Shown here in pieces: positions 1-9,119 of a stretch of DNA of 64,000 nucleotides. The stretch lies in the NCBI RefSeq assembly GCF_016862315.1, contig NZ_BOMS01000108.1:52840-116839 (forward strand), given 5' to 3'. Under the pieces are notes generated by a model. It was not told the DNA's origin. It did no database searches and saw only the letters and a program-made list of their open reading frames with translations. The position numbers and the translations under genes are program-made. Source of the DNA: Actinoplanes palleronii. Lineage in GTDB: Bacteria > Actinomycetota > Actinomycetes > Mycobacteriales > Micromonosporaceae. Every line of letters begins with the position of its first letter. Position 1 is the first letter of the stretch.

Positions 1-2349
1 ACCCCGCAGCTGACGCCGATCATGGCAGGGGACAACCAGATCGAGCCGCCGGCCGGGGAAACCTGCCGCCTGGGCATTCCGACCAGGGGAACGCTGGAGA
101 ACCTGACCTGGATACCGTGCCCCGAGGTGCGGGCGCCGCTGGCCGGCGGTCAGGTGCGCATCTCCGTACAGGCCGCGGGTCTGAACTTCCGGGACGTCAC
201 CATGGCACTGGGGCTGGTGGCGCGGACGGCCATCGACGCGGAGATCGGCAGCGAGGGCGCTGGAACAGTCCTGGAGGTGGCGGACGACGTCACGTCGCTC
301 TCGCCGGGCGATCGCGTCATGGGCATCTTCACGGGCGCCTTCGGCCGTGTCGCGGTGGCCGATCACCGCATGCTCGTGCCCGTTCCCGACGGATGGAATT
401 TCGCCGAGGCTGCATCCGTCCCCGGGGCCTTCCTCACCGCCTGGTACGCGCTCTTCCACGTGACGAGGCTGGAGAAGGGACAACGGATTCTCATCCACGC
501 CGCGGCGGGCGGAGTCGGGATGGCCGCGGTGCGACTGGCGCAGCACGTCGGCGCCGAGGTGTACGCGACCGCGAGCCCGGTCAAGTGGCCGGCGCTGCGT
601 GCTCTGGGCCTGGACGATGAGCACTTGGCATCCTCGCGAGACCTTCGCTTCGCGGAGAAGTTCCGCGGGTCCGGCCCGGCCCGCGGTATGGATGTCGTCC
701 TCAACTCGCTGGCCCACGCATTCGTCGACGCGTCATTGTCCCTGCTGTCCGAGGGCGGCGCCTTCATCGAGATGGGCAAGACGGACATCCGTGATCCACG
801 GCAGGTGGCAGCCGATCACCCCGGCGTGGAGTATCAGGCATTCGACCTCTACGAGGCCGGCCCGGATTTGATCAATCAGATGTTCCGGCGCCTCATGCGG
901 TTGTTCGCGGAAAGGTCGCTGCGCCGGAACCCGATCTCGATCCGGAACATCCGCGACGCCCGCAAGGCGTTCCGCGAAATGAGTCAGGGCCGTCACATCG
1001 GGAAGCTCGTCCTCGACATGGGCGACGGTTTCGGGGGCGGGACGGTACTGATCACCGGTGGGACCGGCGGAGTCGGTTCACTGGTGGCGCGGCACCTGGT
1101 CACCGAACGCGGGGTACGCAGCCTGGTGCTGGCCAGCCGGCGCGGACTGGCGGCGGACGGGGCCGCGGAGCTGGTCGAGGATCTGCGGCGGGCGGGTGCG
1201 ACGGTCAGCGTCGCCTCATGCGACGTCGTGGATCGTGACGCCCTGTCCGGACTGCTCAGCGGCCTGCCGGGCGGCTATCCGCTGACGGCTGTCGTGCACG
1301 CGGCCGGCGGTCTCGCGGACGGCACCGTGCAGACGCTGACCGCCGAGAGCCTCGATCACGTCCTGCGCGCCAAGGTCGGTGGGGCGATCGCGCTGCACGA
1401 GCTCACCAGGGATCTCAACCTCACGGCGTTCGTCCTTTTCTCCGCCTTCGCGGGCACGATCGGCACCGCGGGACAGGGCAACTACGCCGCAGCCAACACG
1501 TTCCTGGACGCCCTGGCCGCTCACCGCCGGTCGTCCGGGCTCGTCGGCACCTCGCTGGGCTGGGGCTGGTGGGAACAGCGCAGCGGCATGACCGAGAGCC
1601 TGGACGCCGCCGACCTCGCCCGGATCCGGCGGATGGGGATCGCCGAGATGCCGACGTCCGACGCGCTCGCCCTGTTCGACCTGGCGTGCTCGGTCGACAG
1701 GCCGGTCCTGTTTCCCGCCCGGGTGAACCTCACCGCGCTGCGGGACAGCAGCATCGAGAACGTGCCACCGGTCCTGCGGGGCCTGCTCGAGAACGCCCGA
1801 CCGGCCCGGGTCCCGGCACGGGCACGCGGCGCCGGCGGATCCCTCGGCCTGGCCGCGCTCGGGCCGGCCGAGGCGGAGGCAGCCGCACTGGACTGGATCC
1901 GGGATCAGATCGCGATCGTGCTCGGCCACCCGTCCGGCGCGGCGGTCGACGCCGATCAGCCGTTCACCGGCCTCGGATTCGACTCGCTGACCTCGGTCGA
2001 GCTGTGCAACCGCCTGGCCGCGTCGACCGGGCTGCGCCTGCCTTCCACACTCGTGTTCAGCTATCCGACACCGCGCGAGCTCGGTGCGCACCTCACCGGA
2101 CTGCTGCGGCCGGCCTCGCCGGTCGTCTCGACCCCGGACGAGGACGAGCGGATCCGCGCGGTGCTGCGAGAGATCCCGATCGACCGGCTGCGCGGCGCGG
2201 GTGTGCTGGAGTTGCTGCTGGCCTGCGCCAAACCGGTGCCGGCGGATCCCGCCGAGCCGGTTGCCGGCCCGGCCCCCGACGGGACCGGACTGGCCGTCCT
2301 TGACCTGGACGCACTCGTCGACCTCGCTCTGGACGAGAGGGGCAACTGA
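1..2349 (+). CDS. Type I modular PKS, C-terminal part (ER-KR-ACP-docking), truncated at left edge
   Basis: The frame is open to base 1, so this is the end of a larger polyketide synthase; the ATG at 22 is probably internal. Counting from that ATG, the enoylreductase covers about residues 20-330 with the NADPH motif HAAAGGVGMAA near 159. The ketoreductase covers about 340-600 with TGGTGGVGS near 345, an LAD triplet where B-type KRs have LDD, and NYAAAN carrying the catalytic Tyr. The residue 13 before that Tyr, normally Ser, is Ala (FSAFAG). The ACP follows with the phosphopantetheine Ser in GFDSLTS near 654. The last ~75 residues look like a C-terminal docking domain. DH, AT and KS would lie outside the window. 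An ER implies a fully reducing module. The next PKS starts 2 bases after the stop. Confidence 0.93.
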   Translation, partial: TPQLTPIMAGDNQIEPPAGETCRLGIPTRGTLENLTWIPCPEVRAPLAGGQVRISVQAAGLNFRDVTMALGLVARTAIDAEIGSEGAGTVLEVADDVTSLSPGDRVMGIFTGAFGRVAVADHRMLVPVPDGWNFAEAASVPGAFLTAWYALFHVTRLEKGQRILIHAAAGGVGMAAVRLAQHVGAEVYATASPVKWPALRALGLDDEHLASSRDLRFAEKFRGSGPARGMDVVLNSLAHAFVDASLSLLSEGGAFIEMGKTDIRDPRQVAADHPGVEYQAFDLYEAGPDLINQMFRRLMRLFAERSLRRNPISIRNIRDARKAFREMSQGRHIGKLVLDMGDGFGGGTVLITGGTGGVGSLVARHLVTERGVRSLVLASRRGLAADGAAELVEDLRRAGATVSVASCDVVDRDALSGLLSGLPGGYPLTAVVHAAGGLADGTVQTLTAESLDHVLRAKVGGAIALHELTRDLNLTAFVLFSAFAGTIGTAGQGNYAAANTFLDALAAHRRSSGLVGTSLGWGWWEQRSGMTESLDAADLARIRRMGIAEMPTSDALALFDLACSVDRPVLFPARVNLTALRDSSIENVPPVLRGLLENARPARVPARARGAGGSLGLAALGPAEAEAAALDWIRDQIAIVLGHPSGAAVDADQPFTGLGFDSLTSVELCNRLAASTGLRLPSTLVFSYPTPRELGAHLTGLLRPASPVVSTPDEDERIRAVLREIPIDRLRGAGVLELLLACAKPVPADPAEPVAGPAPDGTGLAVLDLDALVDLALDERGN

Positions 2350-2351
2350 CC

Positions 2352-5300
2352 ATGACCTACTCCACGAGCCGCGCCGCGCACGGGGACGATCGCGTCGAGC
2401 GCGCGTTGCGGGCACTGCTGGAGGAGCGCGACCGCCTCCGCCAGGAGAACGACGCGTTGCGAGCCGGCCGCGCCGAACCGATCGCGGTGATCGCCATGGC
2501 GTGCCGCTATCCCGGGAACGTGACATCGCCCGAGACGCTGTGGGAGATGGTCCGCGACGGGCGCGACGCGGTGGGCGAGTTCCCCAGCGATCGCGGCTGG
2601 CCGCCGGTGTACGACCCGGACCCCGACAAGGCTGGCAGGTCGTATGTTCGTCAAGGCGGGTTTCTGGCCGACGTGGCCGAGTTCGACGCTGACTTCTTCG
2701 GGATCAGCCCGCGTGAGGCGCTGGCGATCGACCCGCAGCAACGCCTGCTGCTGCAGACGTCGTGGGAGGCCTTCGAACGGGCCGGCATCGTTCCCGCGGA
2801 CGTGCGCGGGACCGACGTCGGGGTGTTCACCGGGCTCAGCTCCGCCGAGTACGGCTACCGGTTCCTCGCCGGCGGCGCGAGCGACCTGGAAGGTTATCTG
2901 CTGCACGGCAGCACGCCGAGCGTCGCCTCCGGCCGGGTGGCGTACGAGCTGGGCCTGACCGGCGCCGCGGTGACCGTCGACACCGCGTGTTCGTCGTCGC
3001 TGGTTGCCCTGCATCTGGCCGCGCAATCGCTGCGCGCCTCCGAGTGCTCGCTCGCGCTGGCGAGCGGCGCCGCGGTGATGTCGACACCGGCGATCTTCGT
3101 CGAGTTCTCCCGGCAACGCGGGATGGCGCCCGACGGCCGGTGCAAGAGCTTCGCCGACGGCGCCGACGGGACCGCCTGGGCCGAGGGCGTGGGGGTGCTG
3201 TTGCTCGAGCGGCTGTCCGACGCGCACCGCAACGGTCATCCGGTGTTGGCCGTCGTGCGGGGCACCGCGATGAACCAGGACGGCGCCAGCAACGGCCTGA
3301 CCGCTCCCAACGGCCGGGCCCAGGAGCGGGTGATCCGCCAGGCGCTGGCGAACGCGGGGGTCACCGCGGCCGAGGTGGACGCGGTGGAGGCTCACGGCAC
3401 CGGAACCGTGCTGGGTGACCCGATCGAGGCGAGCGCCCTGCTGGCCACCTACGGACAGCAACGGCCCGAGGGCAGGCCGCTGCACCTGGGGTCCCTGAAG
3501 TCGAACATCGGTCATGCCCAGGCCGCTGCCGGGGTAGCCGGCGTGATCAAGATGGTGATGGCCATGCGGCACGGGTACCTGCCGCGAACCCTGCACGTGA
3601 ACGCGCCGTCCCGGCACGTCGACTGGTCGTCCGGCACGGTCGAACTGCTGGTGGACGGCCGTCCGTGGGAGACGGCGTCCGGCCCGCGGCGAGCCGCCGT
3701 GTCGTCGTTCGGTGTCAGCGGCACCAACACGCACGTGATTCTGGAAGAGGCGCCGCCCGAACCGGCCGACCACGGCCCACGGGCCGCTGCCGTTCCCCGT
3801 GGCCTGGTGCCCTGGGTGGTGACCGGGAAGGACACGCCCGCACTGACGCGACAGGCGGCGAAGCTGCGCGACTTCGCCGCCGAACGTCCAGGGACGGACC
3901 TCGCCGCGGTCGGCTGGTCGCTGCTGTCCTCCCGATCGCAGTTCGGCCATCGCGCGGTGGTCCTCGGCGGCGATCGCGACGAGATGCTGGCCGGGCTGAC
4001 GGCGCTCACCGACGGCGTCGAGTCGCCCGGTGTGATCAGTGAGGTAGCCCGCGACCTCGGGGGCGTCGTCTTCGTGTTCCCGGGGCAGGGGTCGCAGTGG
4101 GTCGGCATGGGCCGGCAGTTGTACGACGCCTTTCCGGTCTTCGCACGGTCGCTCGACGAGTGCACGGCGGCCCTGACCGAGTGGGTCGACTGGTCGCTGC
4201 TCGACGTGATCCGTGGTGCGCCGGGTGCGCCGTCGCTGGACCGGGTCGAGGTGGTCCAGCCGGCGCTGTTCGCCGTCATGGTCTCCTTGGCGGCCCTGTG
4301 GCGGTCGTGGGGGGTGGAACCGTCCGCGGTGGTCGGCCACAGCCAGGGGGAGATAGCCGCCGCTCACGTATGCGGTGCGCTGTCGTTGCGCGATGCCACC
4401 AGAGTCGTGGCCCTGCGGAGCCGGGCTCTGCTGCGCCTGATCGGCCACGGCGGCATGGCCTCAGTCGCCGAATCAGCGGCGTTCGTGGCAGCCAGCCTCG
4501 AGCCGTGGGCCGATCGGCTCGGCCTCGCTGTCATCAACGGGCCAGGCTCGGTGGTGGTCTCCGGCGAGCCGGCGGCGTTGCATGAATTCGTCGAGAAGAT
4601 GAAAGCCCAGGGTGTCCAGGCCCGAATGGTCTCGGTCGACTACGCCTCCCATTCGACTCAGGTGACCGAGGTGCGTGCAGAGGTGATCGCCCTGCTCGCC
4701 GAAATCAGTCCGGAAACGTCAGCTATCCCGTTCTACTCGACCTTGCGCGGCGACGTGGTCGACACCGCGGAGCTCAACGGCGTCTATTGGTACAACAATC
4801 TGCGCGAGAAGGTTCTTTTCGAATCAGCTGTCAGGCGGCTGGCCGACGACAATTTCCGGGTGTTCGTGGAGATCAGTCCGCACCCCGTTCTCCACGTCCC
4901 GTTGCAGGAGATCCTCGAGGACGTGGATGATGCCGTGGTGCTTTCCTCGTCGCGGCGGGACCGGGACGAGGCTGCGGCAATGATCGGCTCCCTGAGCCGG
5001 TGGTACGTCCAGGGTGGATCGGTGCGCTGGGACGCCGTGTTCGGGACGAGTCAGCGGGTCGACCTGCCGACCTACGCGTTCCGGCCACAGCGGTACTGGT
5101 TGAGTTCCGCGCAGGTCACACCGGTTTCCATCACCGCGGCGGAGACTGCCGGGACTGCGTCGCCCGCCGACGAGCAGGCCGTTCCGCTCCTGGATCGGCT
5201 TGCCGCTTGCTCCTACGGCGAGGCGGAGCAGCAGGTATTGGATCACGTGCTGGAAAAGGCGGCGGTCGTGCTCGGGCGGTCGTCCGATCATAGCGTCGAG

Positions 5301-5477
5301 ACCGACCGGAGTCTGCGGGAGATCGGTTTCGACTCCCTGCTCTCGGTGGATCTGAGCAAACGCCTGTCCGCGTCGACCGGGCTCAAGCTGAGAGCGAACC
5401 TGGTGTTGCGACATCCTTCGCCCAGATTGATTGCCGAGCACATCATGACCTTGATAGGCGATCGATTTACCCGCTGA
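2352..5477 (+). CDS. Type I PKS module, KS-AT-ACP, methylmalonyl-type AT, no reductive domains
   Basis: This is a single-module PKS of 1041 residues. Residues ~1-40 are charged and coiled-coil-like (EERDRLRQEN), as in N-terminal docking domains that pair with the preceding protein's tail. The ketosynthase covers ~42-465 with active-site Cys in TACSSS (~212) and His residues in HGTGT (~348) and NIGH (~386). The acyltransferase covers ~575-880 with nucleophile motif GHSQGE (~662) and YASH (~763); both signatures are typical of methylmalonyl-CoA rather than malonyl-CoA. The ACP Ser is in GFDSLLS (~995). There is no KR, DH or ER, so the extended chain should keep a beta-ketone next to an alpha-methyl group. 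No thioesterase is present; the chain is probably passed to the following NRPS. Confidence 0.95.
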   Translation: MTYSTSRAAHGDDRVERALRALLEERDRLRQENDALRAGRAEPIAVIAMACRYPGNVTSPETLWEMVRDGRDAVGEFPSDRGWPPVYDPDPDKAGRSYVRQGGFLADVAEFDADFFGISPREALAIDPQQRLLLQTSWEAFERAGIVPADVRGTDVGVFTGLSSAEYGYRFLAGGASDLEGYLLHGSTPSVASGRVAYELGLTGAAVTVDTACSSSLVALHLAAQSLRASECSLALASGAAVMSTPAIFVEFSRQRGMAPDGRCKSFADGADGTAWAEGVGVLLLERLSDAHRNGHPVLAVVRGTAMNQDGASNGLTAPNGRAQERVIRQALANAGVTAAEVDAVEAHGTGTVLGDPIEASALLATYGQQRPEGRPLHLGSLKSNIGHAQAAAGVAGVIKMVMAMRHGYLPRTLHVNAPSRHVDWSSGTVELLVDGRPWETASGPRRAAVSSFGVSGTNTHVILEEAPPEPADHGPRAAAVPRGLVPWVVTGKDTPALTRQAAKLRDFAAERPGTDLAAVGWSLLSSRSQFGHRAVVLGGDRDEMLAGLTALTDGVESPGVISEVARDLGGVVFVFPGQGSQWVGMGRQLYDAFPVFARSLDECTAALTEWVDWSLLDVIRGAPGAPSLDRVEVVQPALFAVMVSLAALWRSWGVEPSAVVGHSQGEIAAAHVCGALSLRDATRVVALRSRALLRLIGHGGMASVAESAAFVAASLEPWADRLGLAVINGPGSVVVSGEPAALHEFVEKMKAQGVQARMVSVDYASHSTQVTEVRAEVIALLAEISPETSAIPFYSTLRGDVVDTAELNGVYWYNNLREKVLFESAVRRLADDNFRVFVEISPHPVLHVPLQEILEDVDDAVVLSSSRRDRDEAAAMIGSLSRWYVQGGSVRWDAVFGTSQRVDLPTYAFRPQRYWLSSAQVTPVSITAAETAGTASPADEQAVPLLDRLAACSYGEAEQQVLDHVLEKAAVVLGRSSDHSVETDRSLREIGFDSLLSVDLSKRLSASTGLKLRANLVLRHPSPRLIAEHIMTLIGDRFTR

Positions 5478-5568
5478 TCCGGATGTTTTCCGGCCGGCCC
5501 GGGCCGTCCCGTCGGCAGGACACGCGCATACGGCGACAGCTGATCGCGGACCGCCGCGCACCGTTTTC

Positions 5569-8500
5569 TTGACTGACCGATCCGGGTCCGTGAAGGTGGT
5601 GACACCTAATGATTCTTTGCGGTATTCCACGCTGTTTGTCGAGGAGTTGATCTATTTGCGCTCGTTCGATGCGTCGGCCGCACACAAGGGGCTGTGGCTG
5701 GCAGAGAAGATGTCGTCGGGCACCCTGAACCATGCGCTGACCATGTGGGACGTGGAAGGGGAACTGGACGCGGCAACCCTCGAGTCCGCATTGCTCGACG
5801 TGCTGAATGACGCGGAAGTGTGGCGTGTCAATTTCGTCGACGACGGCAACGGGCTGCGGATGGTGCCCCGGGAACTGGGGGACTGGCGGCCGTTCATGCT
5901 GGACCTCAGCGCTGAGAGTGAACCCGAGCAAACCGCCCGCGAGGTCCTGGCCGACCTGGTGAAACAGCCGTTCGATGTGGAGCGTGATCTGCTGTTCAGG
6001 CTCGGCGTGGTCAAGCTGGGGGCAGCGCGCTCGCTCCTGGTGATCGCCTATCACCACCTCATCTCGGACGGCTTCGGCGCAGCCGGGATCCTGTCGCGGC
6101 GGTTGGCCGAGGTCTACACGGCCCTGGTGCGGGGCGAGAAGGTGCCGGAGCTCACCGAGGCCTGGGACGTCGAGTCGTTCGCCGCCGCGGCGGCCGAGTA
6201 CGCCGGCTCCGACAGGTTCACCGAGGACACCAGGTTCTGGCGCGACTATCTGGCCGACGCGCCCCCGCCCGCGCAGGTGCCGCGGGTGGCGCTGGCCGAC
6301 GCGGCGCTGGCCGCGCTCGCCGAGCCGATCAGCGACGTGGATCGCTGGGCGGAAGTCTCGGCCGCCATCGGCATGGTCAGCCGGACACTGACCGTTCCGC
6401 GGGCCGAGGCGGACGCGTGGAACGAGGCGGCGACATCGCTGGGCGTCTGGCTGTCATCGATGCTGACCGCAGCCGCGGCGGTGTACTTCCGGCTCCGCGT
6501 CGACTGCCCGGAGTTCGTGCTCTCGCTGGCCGTGGCCAACCGGTCGGGGGCGGCGAGCAAGTCGCCCGGCCTGGCGGTGAACGTGGTACCGGTTCGGATG
6601 CGGGTGCCGCTCACCGCAGGCTTCAAGGACGTCGCCGACGCGGCAGTGGACGAGATGTATCGGATCTTCAGTCATACAAACTGTCACTACTCGGACATTC
6701 AGCGCGCGAGTGGGGCCGTCCTGAACGGCCGCGGCAGCTTCGGTGCGGTCCTCAACATCGTCGAATTCGCGGATCAGCTGGACCTCGCGGGCAGCCCGGC
6801 GCGGCACCTCGGTGGAACGACCGGAGCCTTCAGCGAGCTCTCCATCGGGGTCTACACCGATGGCAGCGCCGACAGCGACCTGTTCGTCCGCTTGGACGCG
6901 CCGGCGGACCTGTACTCGCGCGAGGAACTGCGCTTCATCGGCGAGGAGCTGATCGGGTACGTCCGTGCCGCGATCGCCACGGACGAGGAACGGCCGGTCG
7001 GCGCGCTGGAGGTGCTCAGCAGCGGCGAGTACGAGCGCGTACTGCAACTGTCCGGCACCGCGGCGGCGCCGGCACCGGGATTGACGATTGCGGAACTGTT
7101 CGACCAGCAGGTGCGGCAGTCACCCGACGCGGTGGCGGTGGTGTCCGCGGGCACCGAAGTCACGTACCGGGAGCTCGACACCAGGTCGAGCCGTCTCGCC
7201 GACGCGCTGCGGCGGCGAGGCGTGCAAGCCGAAACGGTTGTGGCGGTCGCCATGCCGCGATCGGTGGAGCTGGCCGCGGTGCTGCTGGCGGTGGCCCGAG
7301 CGGGCGGGGTGTACCTGCCGATCGACCCGGCGTCGCCGGCGGAGCTGGTCAGCGCGGTGGCGGGGGGCGTGTCGGTGCACCTGCTGCTCGCCGACGCCGC
7401 GACCGCCGGGGCACTCCCCGCAGACCTGGGCATTCCGGTGACCACGGTGGAGGACCTCCGCTCCGAGCACGATCACGACGGCAACAGCGGCGGTGCGCCA
7501 GCCGCCCCGGGCCAGACACATCCGGATAGTCTGCTGGCCGTCCTGTACAGCGCGGGATCCGGTGGCGCCGTCACGGGTGTAGGTGTGACGCACGGCAACG
7601 TGGCGCGGCTCGTCCGGGACGGCCACATGCGGCGGGCCGGCCGTGATGCGGTGCTGTGGCATTCTCCGATCAACTCCGATCTGCTGGTCTGCGAATTGTG
7701 GTTGCCTCTGCTCAGCGGCGGCCGGGCGGCCGTGGTGCCCACGGGCACGCTGGACGCCGAGACTCTGACCGAGCTGGCGACAGCGCATCGGGTTGCCGCG
7801 GCCTGGCTTCCGACGGGTCTGTTCTCGACGATCGCGGCACAACGCCCGCACGGTGTCGCCGGCCTGCGTGAGGTGTGGGCGGTGGGTGACCGGGTCCCCG
7901 CGGCCGCAGTGCGCCGGATCCGCGCGGCATGTCCGGACCTGACGATCGTCACCGGCTACGGTCGGGCGGAGGTCACCGTGCTCGCCGCCGCCCACGGCCC
8001 GGCACAGGACGATCTCGGGTACCGCCCCGGCTCGGTGGGACGTCCGCTAGCCGGCACTGCGCTGTTCGTGCTGGGCCCGGGTCTGCAGCCGGTCCGGCCG
8101 GGCGTGGCCGGCGAGCTGTACGTGGCCGGGTCCGTGGTGGCACGTGGTTACCCGGGGCGGCCGGGGTCGACCGCGCACCGATTCGTGCCTTGCCCGTTCG
8201 GGCCGGCCGGCAGCGTCATGTACCGGACCGGGGACCGGGCGCGGTGGGCTACCGACGGGCTGCTCACCTATCTCGGCCCGGCTGGCGGACAGGCGCCAGT
8301 ACGCGGTGTCTGGGTGGAATTAGCCGAGATCGAGGAGGTGCTGTCCGAGCACCCCCAGGTCGTGCAATCATCGGTCGTCGTCCGGGACGACAACGGGCAG
8401 CGGACGCTCGTCGCCTATGTGTCGGCGGCGGACGGCTCCGGCGGCAAGGGCACCAGCGCTCGCCGAGCCGGGCTGTCGGCCGAGGAGCTGCGGCGGTTCG

Positions 8501-8913
8501 CCACCGGGCGGCTGCCGGAGTCCATGGTGCCGGCCGCGTTTGTGATGCTGAGCCGCCTGCCGGTGACGGCCGCCGGGAGAACGGATCGAGCTTCGCTGCC
8601 GGAACCGGACTCCGGGCACGGGCGTCCCCGCGGGCCGCGCAATCCGACGGAGCAGATTCTAGCCAGGGCATTCGCCGAGGTCCTCGAACTGGACCGGGTG
8701 GGCATCGACGAGGACTTCTTCGACCTCGGTGGCAACTCGCTGAAGGCGATCCGGCTGGTCGGCCTGATCCGGGCCGAGCTCAAACGCGAGGTGTCGATCC
8801 GTACGTTGTTCGCCGTGCGCACCGTCGCCGGTCTGTTCGCCATGCTCGACGACCTGGCCGGTTCCAGCCGGCCGGCACTGCGCCGCAGGACCAACGCTGG
8901 CGAGATCGTCTGA
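5569..8913 (+). CDS. NRPS module, C-A-PCP, with a degenerate adenylation domain
   Basis: This is a nonribosomal peptide synthetase of about 1114 residues. The condensation domain fills ~1-490 with an intact catalytic motif HHLISDG (~162). The adenylation domain follows at ~503: A1 (VTYREL) and A2 (GGVYLPIDP) are normal. The A3 phosphate-binding loop reads YSAGSGGAVTGVGVTH, without the usual TGxPKG lysine. A5 is TGYGRAE instead of GYGPTE, A8 is eroded, and the A10 lysine position is Arg (AAGRTDRASLP). The PCP is intact (LGGNSLKAIRL, Ser ~1057). Condensation and carrier functions therefore look live, while adenylation may be impaired or unusual. No thioesterase domain is attached. Start: TTG at 5569 is used; in-frame GTG codons at 5590, 5596 and 5599 are alternatives and none has a convincing ribosome site. 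Confidence 0.88.
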   Translation: MTDRSGSVKVVTPNDSLRYSTLFVEELIYLRSFDASAAHKGLWLAEKMSSGTLNHALTMWDVEGELDAATLESALLDVLNDAEVWRVNFVDDGNGLRMVPRELGDWRPFMLDLSAESEPEQTAREVLADLVKQPFDVERDLLFRLGVVKLGAARSLLVIAYHHLISDGFGAAGILSRRLAEVYTALVRGEKVPELTEAWDVESFAAAAAEYAGSDRFTEDTRFWRDYLADAPPPAQVPRVALADAALAALAEPISDVDRWAEVSAAIGMVSRTLTVPRAEADAWNEAATSLGVWLSSMLTAAAAVYFRLRVDCPEFVLSLAVANRSGAASKSPGLAVNVVPVRMRVPLTAGFKDVADAAVDEMYRIFSHTNCHYSDIQRASGAVLNGRGSFGAVLNIVEFADQLDLAGSPARHLGGTTGAFSELSIGVYTDGSADSDLFVRLDAPADLYSREELRFIGEELIGYVRAAIATDEERPVGALEVLSSGEYERVLQLSGTAAAPAPGLTIAELFDQQVRQSPDAVAVVSAGTEVTYRELDTRSSRLADALRRRGVQAETVVAVAMPRSVELAAVLLAVARAGGVYLPIDPASPAELVSAVAGGVSVHLLLADAATAGALPADLGIPVTTVEDLRSEHDHDGNSGGAPAAPGQTHPDSLLAVLYSAGSGGAVTGVGVTHGNVARLVRDGHMRRAGRDAVLWHSPINSDLLVCELWLPLLSGGRAAVVPTGTLDAETLTELATAHRVAAAWLPTGLFSTIAAQRPHGVAGLREVWAVGDRVPAAAVRRIRAACPDLTIVTGYGRAEVTVLAAAHGPAQDDLGYRPGSVGRPLAGTALFVLGPGLQPVRPGVAGELYVAGSVVARGYPGRPGSTAHRFVPCPFGPAGSVMYRTGDRARWATDGLLTYLGPAGGQAPVRGVWVELAEIEEVLSEHPQVVQSSVVVRDDNGQRTLVAYVSAADGSGGKGTSARRAGLSAEELRRFATGRLPESMVPAAFVMLSRLPVTAAGRTDRASLPEPDSGHGRPRGPRNPTEQILARAFAEVLELDRVGIDEDFFDLGGNSLKAIRLVGLIRAELKREVSIRTLFAVRTVAGLFAMLDDLAGSSRPALRRRTNAGEIV

Positions 8914-9119
8914 GGGCTGTCCATCGGTGCCGGACGACCTCCGGCGCCTCCATCGCCGCCATGCTGCGGCTTGTCCACGCTGCCCGGGGCCGACAGCCCG
9001 GTGGCGGCGCGTCCGACCGGAAACCCCAGACCTCACCGTACGTCGTCGTTTCCGGAAGTGAAGAGTCGGTTGACGATGCGACAAGCGCATCGCGCCGTTC
9101 ATGGCAGCGGGAGAAGCAC

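Noticed and set aside
2061..4448. 795-codon open frame antisense to the KS-AT module
   Set aside because: Arg/Gly/Gln-rich shadow typical of high-GC third-codon bias; no family motif or ribosome site, and the plus strand has full PKS domains.
7929..9119. Upstream extension of the N-hydroxylase frame into the NRPS gene
   Set aside because: The 397 extra codons overlap the A and PCP domains in another frame and have no similarity; ATG 9120 with GGGAG gives the normal family N-terminus.
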